Source: CAZVWW01 sp964631265
GTDB taxonomy: Bacteria > Thermotogota > Thermotogae > MWEM01
Reading direction: 5' to 3'
NCBI GenBank assembly: GCA_964631265.1
Contig: CAZVWW010000141.1
Span: 1-5,337 of the forward strand
Length of the DNA: 5,337 bases
A program made the translations under genes and the position numbers. Below the pieces are notes generated by a model. It saw only the letters and a list, made by a program, of their open reading frames with translations, made no database searches and was not told the DNA's origin. How positions within the stretch are numbered: position 1 is the first letter of the stretch; the number at the start of each line of letters is the position of its first letter. This document shows positions 1-4,595 of this stretch, one piece after another.

Positions 1-2
1 GA

Positions 3-170
3 ACCTACAGGGCTCACGGATTCCTGCAGGCCTATTGGCCGGCAAACCTGGACACTTTCATCGAAGTGATACGCGAAGCGTTGAGTGAGCCGGCTTTCAG
101 AGAGATCTACCCCTTCTACAAATGGATAACGGTCAATATACCGGTTTTCTTTGCCATCAACGAAGGATGA
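3..170 (+). CDS. 3' end of an unrecognised protein-coding gene (partial)
   Basis: An open frame enters from the left edge and ends at TGA 168-170, giving 55 C-terminal residues. The peptide is a plausible folded-protein end, rich in aromatic residues (FLQAYWPANLDTFIEVI and FYKWITVNIPVFF). Base composition is clearly GC-richer than the modules downstream, and codon third positions favour C and G. This suggests it belongs to the older chromosomal backbone rather than the AT-rich island to its right. I do not recognise the family. No membrane helix or metal-binding motif is obvious, although the last ~15 residues are hydrophobic. The other two forward frames are closed by stops within the first 90 bases, which supports this frame. 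The start lies outside the window. Confidence 0.7.
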   Translation, partial: TYRAHGFLQAYWPANLDTFIEVIREALSEPAFREIYPFYKWITVNIPVFFAINEG

Positions 171-241
171 GCCACAACATTCATTCAAAATTCAAGGCTC
201 ACACCCCGGTTGTAAATGTCAAAAATTCGATACCCATACGC

Positions 242-303
242 AAATCAGAGGGACAGGTCCCGTGTTTATGAAACCGTAATCAAGGGACCTGTCCCTCTGA
301 TTT
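242..303. repeat. REP-like long inverted repeat with nested palindromes
   Basis: The arms 242-261 and 284-303 are perfect reverse complements over 20 bases, around a 22-base loop. Each arm also contains a small palindrome of its own, GGGAC-AG-GTCCC (250-261) and GGGAC-CT-GTCCC (284-295). The loop holds a further mini-stem, GTTT-ATG-AAAC (264-274). The DNA can therefore fold either as one long hairpin or as two or three short ones. From memory, GGGACAGGTCCC-type palindromes are typical of REP elements mobilised by REP-associated Y1 (IS200-like) transposases. No transposase is present here, so it would be a non-autonomous copy. The right arm ends in GATTTT, so it may also act as a terminator for the gene ending at 170. 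Confidence 0.8.
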
Positions 304-401
304 TGAGAGAAGAAAGATTATGAGAGCGTTCTGACAAAAGCAGTAATTTTCCCAACGATAGAAAAATCAAACCGAAAGAGTGAGCTTGTATATCTCAAAT
401 C

Positions 402-430
402 TTGATGAGAGTGTTTTAAAAGCGTATAAT
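402..430 (+). promoter_or_regulatory. sigma-70-type promoter for the broken gene at 434-695
   Basis: TTGATG (402-407) is separated by exactly 17 bases from a perfect TATAAT (425-430). This is the best -35/-10 pair in the window. Transcription would begin near 437. An ATG lies at 434-436 and opens a 13-codon frame that stops at 475. The promoter now precedes only broken coding sequence, so it is probably the surviving 5' end of a gene whose middle has been lost. Confidence 0.65.
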
Positions 431-494
431 AAAATGCAAAGAAAAACTGAAATGAGCAGAAAAGCATTAGAATAACAATAACCATCTCATATGA

Positions 495-695
495 AATCCA
501 TCTACTGTTAACTGCTTAAATAACAAAAAGGGAAAATACGGAAAACGAGACGCCGACAGATGGCTGAAAATCGCAACAACACTCAAAAAAGAGGAACCAA
601 AGGCCGTTTGCATGACCTATTCAGAAACAGGATACACAAAGGGAACCAAAGAGAGGCTGAAAGAAAACGGGGTTCTCATCATCAATAGGGGTTGA
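495..695 (+). pseudogene. C-terminal remnant, possibly of a PD-(D/E)XK-like nuclease family protein
   Basis: The frame is open from just after TGA 492-494 to TGA 693-695. Protein-like sequence begins near 522 and ends with the motifs KRDADRWLKIATTLKK, YSETGYTKGTKERLKENG and VLIIN. An alternation of a helix, then 'Tyr-Ser-Glu-Thr-Gly-Tyr-Thr', then a helix, then a final beta strand resembles the C-terminal half of restriction-endonuclease-like hypothetical proteins, but I cannot name the family securely. No in-frame ATG precedes the conserved part except an internal one at 612, and no ribosome binding site is evident. A promoter and a 13-residue opening frame lie at 402-475, out of frame with this piece. 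I read the region as a gene that lost its middle and catalytic core. Confidence 0.5.
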
Positions 696-706
696 TGAAA
701 AACCCC
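688..706 (+). other. small GC stem-loop over the remnant's stop codon
   Basis: GGGGTT (688-693) pairs with AACCCC (701-706) around the 7-base loop GATGAAA. It sits exactly over the stop codon of the broken gene. No T-run follows, so it is not a convincing intrinsic terminator. It may be a leftover transcript-end structure. Confidence 0.35.
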
Positions 707-767
707 CACGCTCTCACACCGGTGCCCCTTTACCGGAGCCCCATATTCATCAAACGCCTCCCCCCCT

Positions 768-835
768 CCCTCGTTCCATCCCGCCCACGGGTGGAACGCT
801 AAAAAAAACCAAATACCCCCCCGGGTATTTACCGA
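768..835 (+). repeat. double-hairpin repeat, copy 1
   Basis: This is the first of three direct copies. Hairpin 1 pairs GTTCCA-(T bulge)-CCCG (773-783) with CGGGTGGAAC (788-797) around the loop CCCA. After GCT and an eight-base A tract comes hairpin 2: AAATACCC, loop CCCC, GGGTATTT, then ACCGA. The first 40 bases are identical to the other two copies. The left flank is longer here: GGTGCCCCTTTACC at 721 resembles the left edge of copy 3 (11 of 14 bases), and ATATTCATC (743-751) matches the left flank of copy 2. Copy 1 may thus be the most complete unit. A promoter lies ~80 bases downstream, before the VapBC genes. Confidence 0.9.
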
Positions 836-915
836 CTCCTATCCCAACAATCATCAACGACAAAATGATTCAACAGATGGAACGCTGTTTTCTAAAAATC
901 ACCAGTTCCCAAAAA

Positions 916-924
916 TGATATAAT
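916..924 (+). promoter_or_regulatory. extended -10 promoter for the VapBC operon
   Basis: TGATATAAT is a perfect extended -10 (TG-n-TATAAT), with no good -35 box at the expected distance. The ten bases TGATATAATA recur exactly 52-54 bases after copy 3 (3391-3400), embedded in the longer shared context CCAAAAATGATATAATA. Transcription would start near 931, leaving a ~50-base leader before the ATG at 982. Confidence 0.6.
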
Positions 925-981
925 AGAGGCAGGATAAAACGACATAAATAGAATCAAAAAACCAAAAAAGGAATGATAAAA

Positions 982-1242
982 ATGATCGTATACGAATATA
1001 AAACAAATTATAACAAGGAAGGGAAAATAGATATTCCTTCCTATATAGCAAAAGGATTAAAAGAGAACCAAAAAATCAAACTAATCATAATGATAGAGGA
1101 TGAAACAGAGAAAAAGAAAAAAATAAATGCTGTTGATCAATTAAGCTCTTTGCTCTCAGACACCGAGAAAAAGAAAATAGAAAAATTCGATTCAATAATA
1201 GAACAAAGAGTCAACTTTAAAAGGGAAAATATTGATCTATGA
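982..1242 (+). CDS. VapB-like antitoxin of a type II toxin-antitoxin pair
   Basis: The 86-residue product is expected to bind and block the PIN toxin encoded next to it and to repress its own promoter. Its N-terminal ~45 residues look like a beta-rich AbrB/MazE-type DNA-binding hairpin: a short strand (MIVYEYKTNY), then GKIDIP at residues 14-19, a helix, and the strand IKLIIMIED. The rest is lysine- and glutamate-rich helix, the usual toxin-wrapping tail. I chose ATG 982 over ATG 973 because AAGGA (968-972) lies 9 bases from 982 but touches 973. Its TGA overlaps the toxin's ATG (ATGA, 1239-1242), the usual coupling of such pairs. Sequence similarity of antitoxins is weak, so the call leans on fold pattern and neighbour. 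Confidence 0.75.
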   Translation: MIVYEYKTNYNKEGKIDIPSYIAKGLKENQKIKLIIMIEDETEKKKKINAVDQLSSLLSDTEKKKIEKFDSIIEQRVNFKRENIDL

Positions 1243-1643
1243 TTCTTTATTGTTTAGATACCAACATCATAAGTTATCTTTTAAAGGGAAAATATGGAAT
1301 AGCAGAACGGATTAAGAAGGAATTGAGAAATGATAATGAATTGGTGTTTAACAAAATTAGTTATTATGAGGTTTTAAGAGGATTAAAGTACATTGATAAT
1401 TCTCAGAAGATTGAACAGTTTAATCAAATGTGCAATCTTTTTGACTTTTTAGAGCTTGATAACAAAACTTTTGAATTAGCTGCAGAGATATATTCCAAAC
1501 TTAGGTCTGAGGGGACTCTTATAGATGATGCAGATTTGATAATTGCAGCAAACTGTATTGTTAATAATGCGGTGTTGGTCACAAACAACGTTAAACATTT
1601 CAAAAGAATTGCCAGCCTCAGATACGTGAACTGGGTAAATTAA
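1239..1643 (+). CDS. vapC: VapC-family PIN-domain ribonuclease toxin
   Basis: This 134-residue protein has the length and full motif set of a VapC toxin, a Mg-dependent RNase that typically cuts tRNA or rRNA when freed from its antitoxin. The acidic residues of the PIN site are visible: D7 in LDTNIISYLL, E44 in ISYYEVLRG, and D99 in DDADLIIAA. The fourth position is in the TNN motif (115-117) of LVTNNVKHFKRI, the typical VapC ending before a short C-terminal strand. All catalytic positions appear intact, so the toxin is probably active. It overlaps the antitoxin gene by four bases and is likely translated by coupling, with AAGGGA at 1221 as a weak ribosome binding site. The operon is probably driven by the promoter at 916-924 and ends 27 bases before repeat copy 2. 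RNA target is unknown. Confidence 0.93.
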   Translation: MILYCLDTNIISYLLKGKYGIAERIKKELRNDNELVFNKISYYEVLRGLKYIDNSQKIEQFNQMCNLFDFLELDNKTFELAAEIYSKLRSEGTLIDDADLIIAANCIVNNAVLVTNNVKHFKRIASLRYVNWVN

Positions 1644-1670
1644 ACGAAGGCATTCAATATTCATCCCAAA

Positions 1671-1737
1671 CCCTCGTTCCATCCCGCCCACGGGTGGAAC
1701 GCTAAAAAAACCAAATACCCCCCTGGGTATTTACCGA
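1671..1737 (+). repeat. double-hairpin repeat, copy 2
   Basis: Same unit and orientation as copy 1, beginning 28 bases after the VapC stop. The first 40 bases are identical to the other copies. The A tract has seven A, one fewer than copy 1. Hairpin 2 is AAATACCC, loop CCCT, GGGTATTT, then ACCGA. The left flank shares ATATTCATC (1657-1665) with copy 1. Here the promoter follows after only ~18 bases, so most of the AT-rich spacer seen in copies 1 and 3 is missing. Confidence 0.9.
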
Positions 1738-1754
1738 TCACTAATAAGCATCAA

Positions 1755-1763
1755 TGCTATAAT
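1755..1763 (+). promoter_or_regulatory. extended -10 promoter after repeat copy 2
   Basis: TGCTATAAT is a perfect extended -10, preceded by CATCAAT, which also precedes the promoter after copy 3. It is followed by GGGCATTGATCG, similar to GGCATGAATCG after copy 3. It probably drives the Rpn-fragment gene at 1861. Confidence 0.6.
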
Positions 1764-1847
1764 ATATAAGGGCATTGATCGTTTAAAAAGAAAGCGGCCA
1801 CAAACGGTTTAAAAAATCGAAAGAATCCTGGAGGAAAAAGATCCAAC

Positions 1848-1854
1848 GGAGGTG
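1848..1854 (+). promoter_or_regulatory. strong ribosome binding site for the RpnS-like gene
   Basis: GGAGGTG stands six bases before ATG 1861, one of the best Shine-Dalgarno sites in the window. It lies inside the reading frame of the former full-length Rpn gene (open from 1813). It therefore matches an intragenic translation start rather than a site created by the deletion. Confidence 0.65.
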
Positions 1855-1860
1855 AAAAAG

Positions 1861-2100
1861 ATGATCACTAATCTTGAAAGAGTAATAAAGAGAGAACAGG
1901 ATCAGAAATATAACGAAGGAAGGACAGAAGGAAGGGAAGAACTCTTACATATCCTCTGGCAAATGACAAAAAAGAAATTCCCAAATATCGACAACAAATA
2001 TTTTGAAAAAATAAAAAAACTGGACTCACAACAGATAGAAACACTCTCGATGGCGTTGCTTGATATGAAAGACTCAAAAGAGCTTGAGACCTATTTATAG
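1861..2100 (+). CDS. Rpn-family C-terminal fragment, RpnS-like orphan antitoxin candidate
   Basis: The 79-residue product matches the C-terminal part of Rpn (recombination-promoting nuclease / putative transposase) proteins: a charged helix (LERVIKREQDQKYNEG), the linker GRTEGREE, then a DUF4351-like helical domain ending in LSMALLDMKDSKELETYL. The N-terminal PD-(D/E)XK nuclease is absent. The frame is open upstream only to TAA 1810-1812, where KIERILEEKDPTEV reads as further Rpn sequence, so the junction of a large deletion lies near 1813. ATG 1861 has GGAGGTG six bases before it. Published work on Rpn systems shows that a separately translated C-terminal protein (RpnS) neutralises the full-length toxic nuclease. 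This fragment retains that part, with its own start and a promoter at 1755. It could be a functional solo antitoxin or simply a decaying remnant. Confidence 0.75.
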   Translation: MITNLERVIKREQDQKYNEGRTEGREELLHILWQMTKKKFPNIDNKYFEKIKKLDSQQIETLSMALLDMKDSKELETYL

Positions 2101-2160
2101 GATCAATTATTAACGGAAAAAAACCTAGACGTTCCTTTTCGATTTTCAAACAGAACCGTC

Positions 2161-2218
2161 CCGTTTGCTTTTTTGAAGTGGGCGATATTGAATGATTATC
2201 ATAAAAAAAGCAAAACGG
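2161..2218. repeat. imperfect inverted repeat in the gap between the Rpn fragment and the next gene
   Basis: CCGTTTGCTTTTTT (2161-2174) pairs with AAAAAAAGCAAAACGG (2203-2218) with one bulged A, around a 28-base loop. The loop contains a perfect palindrome, ATGAT-T-ATCAT (2192-2202). The 188-base gap 2101-2288 holds no gene that I can support. This structure may end the upstream transcript or be an operator for the downstream operon. The loop is long for a standard terminator. Confidence 0.5.
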
Positions 2219-2297
2219 TAAAAGAAAAGAATGAAATGACAAAGAAAAGTATATATTGAGCTAACATACCATCCGGTAAGAAAAAGAGGTGATTAAA

Positions 2298-2765
2298 ATG
2301 ATAGAAGAAAAAAAAGAAGAAATAGAATTTTATATCCAACAAGTAGAAGACCTCTACAGCTCAATTCAAAAATGGCTCGAGAAAAAATATTTCCATTTTA
2401 AGAGAAAACCCATTATACTCCACGAGGAAAAAACCGGGAAATACACCGTTGAAAAACTACTCATTTGCAAAGATAAAAATGTTATTGCCGAACTCAAGCC
2501 GGTCGGACTGGACATAATAGGTGCCAGTGGAAGAGTGGACTTGGCGACTCAATACGAAAGCAGAAAATTTTTATATTTTAAAAACGGCGGGCCAGTCATA
2601 ACAACAAAAATCGAAGGGCATAAAAAAGAGCATAAAATTTTCAGAGGAATAGAAGAAGACGGCTGGTACTGGGTAGAAAGTATTACTTTAAAAAAAGCCT
2701 ATAAAGTGAATCAAGAAGTATTTCTCAATATTTTGGATGAGGTTACTTCCAGATGGGTTATATAA
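2298..2765 (+). CDS. conserved hypothetical protein paired with the HEPN-like gene
   Basis: The product has 155 residues. It opens with a highly charged helix (residues 1-30, EEKKEEIEFYIQQVEDLYSS) that may be a coiled coil. A beta-rich core follows, with the distinctive motif LKPVGLDIIGASGRVDL at 66-82 and an aromatic DGWYWVE at 121-127. It ends in a helix near LFxxILDEV. No signal peptide or membrane segment is seen. I chose ATG 2298 over GTG 2289 because AGAGGTGA (2285-2292) sits at ideal distance from 2298 and covers the GTG. The gene overlaps the HEPN-like gene by 13 bases, so both are surely co-translated. It is not a MNT nucleotidyltransferase, the usual HEPN antitoxin, and I cannot name the family. 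Antitoxin, sensor or partner of the HEPN protein is inference from position. Confidence 0.8.
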   Translation: MIEEKKEEIEFYIQQVEDLYSSIQKWLEKKYFHFKRKPIILHEEKTGKYTVEKLLICKDKNVIAELKPVGLDIIGASGRVDLATQYESRKFLYFKNGGPVITTKIEGHKKEHKIFRGIEEDGWYWVESITLKKAYKVNQEVFLNILDEVTSRWVI

Positions 2766-3409
2766 AAGATTTACAAGAAGTTATCAAACTTCACGAATTT
2801 CAGATAGAATTAAGTAAGGAGTTTTCTCGGAAAAAGCATATGGAGAATTTTTCAAAAGAAATCGGAGAAAATAAGGAATATTATTCCAAAAGATTTAAGA
2901 ATAAAGCAGAAGAATATACCATACTACAGTTATGGACAATATTTGAGCGCTATCTTTTTGAGCTGACTAATCACTATATCCAAATGAATAGTGATCAAAA
3001 CACATTGAGTAAAGTCATCAGAGAAAAAATAATTGAAAAAATAGAAAGATGGCCCCTTGGAGAAATACTTGATTTATACAAAACAATCATTGATTCCCAT
3101 ACTGTTGGAATGATCAAGCAAATTAAAAAATATAGAGATTGGCTGGTTCATAAAAACACTAATAAAGGGTCACCTGGGAAAATAGGTTATGAAGATGCAT
3201 ACATTTATCTGAGTGATTTTTTGAATTTCCTTTATAAATCAAATAGAACAAGAAGGGGTGCTCCTCTTCCCCCTCGTTCCATCCCGCCCACGGGTGGAAC
3301 GCTAAAAAAATCAAATACCCACCCTTGGGTATTTACCGATTATACAAGAAGAGAAACAATTACTTTTTTTCCAAATCATCAATCCAAAAATGATATAATA
3401 AAGGCATGA
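2753..3409 (+). CDS. HEPN-like RNase candidate with a C-terminus made of repeat DNA
   Basis: The 218-residue product is helical. The core shows QLWTIFERYLFELTNHYI at 59-76 and RDWLVH at 128-133, an R-x4-H motif as in HEPN ribonucleases, set in the usual context of a second helix pair. HEPN proteins act as RNA-cleaving toxins in toxin-antitoxin, abortive-infection and CRISPR systems. The start ATG 2753 lies inside the previous gene, with TGAGG (2738-2742) ten bases before it. Protein-like sequence ends near residue 165 (FLNFLYKSNR). From about residue 169 the frame reads through repeat copy 3 and its promoter, giving a proline-rich tail (APLPPRSIPPTGG and on) and stopping by chance at TGA 3407. 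The repeat seems to have landed in or replaced the gene's end. Catalytic residues lie before the damage, so activity may be retained. Confidence 0.75.
   Translation: MGYIKDLQEVIKLHEFQIELSKEFSRKKHMENFSKEIGENKEYYSKRFKNKAEEYTILQLWTIFERYLFELTNHYIQMNSDQNTLSKVIREKIIEKIERWPLGEILDLYKTIIDSHTVGMIKQIKKYRDWLVHKNTNKGSPGKIGYEDAYIYLSDFLNFLYKSNRTRRGAPLPPRSIPPTGGTLKKSNTHPWVFTDYTRRETITFFPNHQSKNDIIKA
3271..3339 (+). repeat. double-hairpin repeat, copy 3, inside the 3' end of the HEPN-like gene
   Basis: Same unit and orientation, with the first 40 bases identical to copies 1 and 2. Hairpin 2 differs by an A on the left arm and a matching T on the right (AAATACCCA, loop CCCT, TGGGTATTT). The stem grows from 8 to 9 pairs while the tetraloop size is kept. 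The left edge GGTGCTCCTCTTCC (from 3257) resembles the far-left flank of copy 1 at 721. The copy is entirely within an open reading frame. Confidence 0.9.
3391..3399 (+). promoter_or_regulatory. extended -10 promoter for the TIGR04255 operon
   Basis: TGATATAAT, within the context CCAAAAATGATATAATA shared with the promoter after copy 1. The ATG at 3406 lies at the expected transcription start and opens a 9-residue frame (MNRKKEKSS) that stops at 3435. That peptide looks like the first residues of an Rpn-type gene, so the promoter may originally have served a lost rpn. The present cargo starts at 3616 after a ~210-base leader. Confidence 0.55.
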
Positions 3410-3436
3410 ATCGTAAAAAAGAAAAGAGCTCATAAA

Positions 3437-3565
3437 ATGAGAAAATTATCTCAAAAAGAAATAAAAAGTGAACTGATATTCATAAAGCGAAATCCGGAAT
3501 ATGAAAAAATAAATGGATCCCAAAAAACACTTAAAAAGTGCAGAAGGATTTGGAAGGAAAATTAG
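3437..3565 (+). CDS. small unrecognised open frame or gene remnant
   Basis: ATG 3437 to TAG 3563-3565 encodes 42 residues, strongly basic and helical (KLSQKEIKSELIFIKRNPEYEKI, then CRRIWKEN). Only a weak AAGAG lies upstream. The amino-acid pattern looks protein-like, with NPEYEKI in its middle, and may be a scrap of a longer gene between the promoter at 3391 and the operon at 3616. I do not recognise it. It could be a leader peptide, but nothing in the sequence shows attenuation. Confidence 0.3.
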   Translation: MRKLSQKEIKSELIFIKRNPEYEKINGSQKTLKKCRRIWKEN

Positions 3566-3615
3566 AGCCCGCAAAAGCTATTAACAACAGGCGTTTCACA
3601 AAAGAAGGTGTACGA

Positions 3616-4350
3616 ATGAAATTACCAAAAAAAATAAAAAATTCTCCAATCAATGAGGTGCTGTTGGAAATCCGCTTTAAAAGTGCTTATCCTCCCAGCG
3701 CTGTATTTGGGGTTATTTATCCGAAAATAAAAGAACAATTTCCCGAAAAACCAATACCCCATCCAATAATGCAGCTTCCTGAGCATATCAGATTAAATGA
3801 CCCCGCATTTCGATACGCACCATATTATAAGATTTCAAAAAAGAATTTAGTCTTAAACATTGGACCGGATATTATATCCTTTGTTAACCAAAAAGAATAT
3901 TCGGGATGGAAAGACTTTTCTTCCTCCTTTTATAAAACCTTTGAAAAAATCATAGACAGTCAAGTCATTGAAGATATCCACTTAGTGAATCTAAGATACA
4001 TAAATGTTTTTCAAGAAAATATATTTCAAAACATCAAACTAAGAATTCTTTTTGGCTCTGACGCAATACATAACCAACCCATTGATCTAAAAACAGTCTT
4101 TTATAAGGGTGATTTTGAAAATTATATAAGAATTGGAAATTCATTTGACATAGAGATAAATGATCAAATAGTCAAAAGGTCCATTTTTGATATTAACTGC
4201 AAAAGAAAAATAGAGAACACAAAATCTTTTTTAAACAATCCGTCAGTATTAATTGAGCAAGCGCATATAGAAGAGAAAGAGACCTTTTTCAAAACCTTAA
4301 AACCGGACTATATTAAAAAACTTAATCCGGTTTATGGAGGTGAATCATGA
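3616..4350 (+). CDS. TIGR04255 family protein
   Basis: The 244-residue product matches the sporadically distributed TIGR04255 family along its length. It opens with LPKKIKNSPINEVLLEIRF, then the YPP...FP segment (25-43), NIGPDIISF (81-89) followed by YSGW (95-98), LRYIN (126-130), FDIN (191-194), the AHIEEKETFFKTL segment (216-228) and a terminal LNPVYGG. No catalytic residues are known to me for this family, and no signal peptide or membrane helix is visible. I chose ATG 3616 because GAAGGTG (3604-3610) is five bases away and the family sequence begins here. A GTG 78 bases earlier would only add unrelated residues. The stop overlaps the next ATG by four bases. Its patchy distribution and this setting suggest a defence or mobile-element role, which is inference. 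Confidence 0.85.
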   Translation: MKLPKKIKNSPINEVLLEIRFKSAYPPSAVFGVIYPKIKEQFPEKPIPHPIMQLPEHIRLNDPAFRYAPYYKISKKNLVLNIGPDIISFVNQKEYSGWKDFSSSFYKTFEKIIDSQVIEDIHLVNLRYINVFQENIFQNIKLRILFGSDAIHNQPIDLKTVFYKGDFENYIRIGNSFDIEINDQIVKRSIFDINCKRKIENTKSFLNNPSVLIEQAHIEEKETFFKTLKPDYIKKLNPVYGGES

Positions 4351-4595
4351 AAATTACAGCCAAAAAATTAAATGGCTTGGCATCTAACTCATTGAGACCC
4401 TCTATTCATTGGAATTCTGAAGAAAATACTAACATTTATCATGAAGAAAAATATACTTTCAACCCAGAGCCAAACAACACTTCAGAACCAATCGTTGAAA
4501 TTCCCATCCAAAAAAAGATCAAACTCAAATTTAAAAAGCCACAAACCCTTAAATTCACTTCTGTTGAAAACGAGGATGGGTTCATTGATGAATAA
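4347..4595 (+). CDS. 82-residue unknown protein linking the TIGR04255 gene and its downstream partner
   Basis: ATG 4347 overlaps the previous stop (ATGA) and has GGAGGTGA (4336-4343) immediately upstream, so translation is well supported. The product looks largely unstructured: many N, E, P, K and T residues, a central EPNNTSEPIVEIP, a basic patch KKIKLKFKKPQ, and an acidic end VENEDGFIDE. No catalytic motif is seen. It may be an adaptor tethering its two neighbours, an antitoxin, or a substrate. I do not recognise a family. The alternative frame across 4441-4587 is also open but lacks a ribosome binding site, and I take it as a shadow. Confidence 0.75.
   Translation: MKITAKKLNGLASNSLRPSIHWNSEENTNIYHEEKYTFNPEPNNTSEPIVEIPIQKKIKLKFKKPQTLKFTSVENEDGFIDE

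Noticed and set aside
872..889. Fourth partial copy of the repeat (TGGAACGCT at 878-886)
   Set aside because: Only nine bases match and no hairpin partner is present, so chance cannot be excluded. The local AACAG/CTGTT stem is too weak to call.
1476..1691. Minus-strand open frame of 71 codons
   Set aside because: It lies opposite the intact VapC gene and repeat copy 2, has no ribosome binding site, and its product resembles nothing.
1868..2242. Minus-strand open frame of 124 codons
   Set aside because: It is antisense to the Rpn fragment and runs through the inverted repeat. The F/S/L-rich product is typical of the complement of an A-rich helical gene.
768..3339. Three similar repeats as a CRISPR array
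   Set aside because: The copies are 900 and 1600 bases apart with genes between them, far from regular short spacers.
768..3339. Integron attC sites separating gene cassettes
   Set aside because: The hairpins lack the paired RYYYAAC and GTRRRRY-type core sites, and no integrase is in the window. The cassette-like layout is kept as a finding without the integron label.
3538..3615. GTG start giving the TIGR04255 protein 26 extra residues
   Set aside because: ATG 3616 has GAAGGTG at five bases and matches the usual family start. The extra residues overlap another small open frame.
4441..4587. Long N-terminal extension of the gene at 4588
   Set aside because: It would overlap the well-supported 82-residue gene by 155 bases, has no ribosome binding site, and encodes low-complexity S/N/K-rich sequence.
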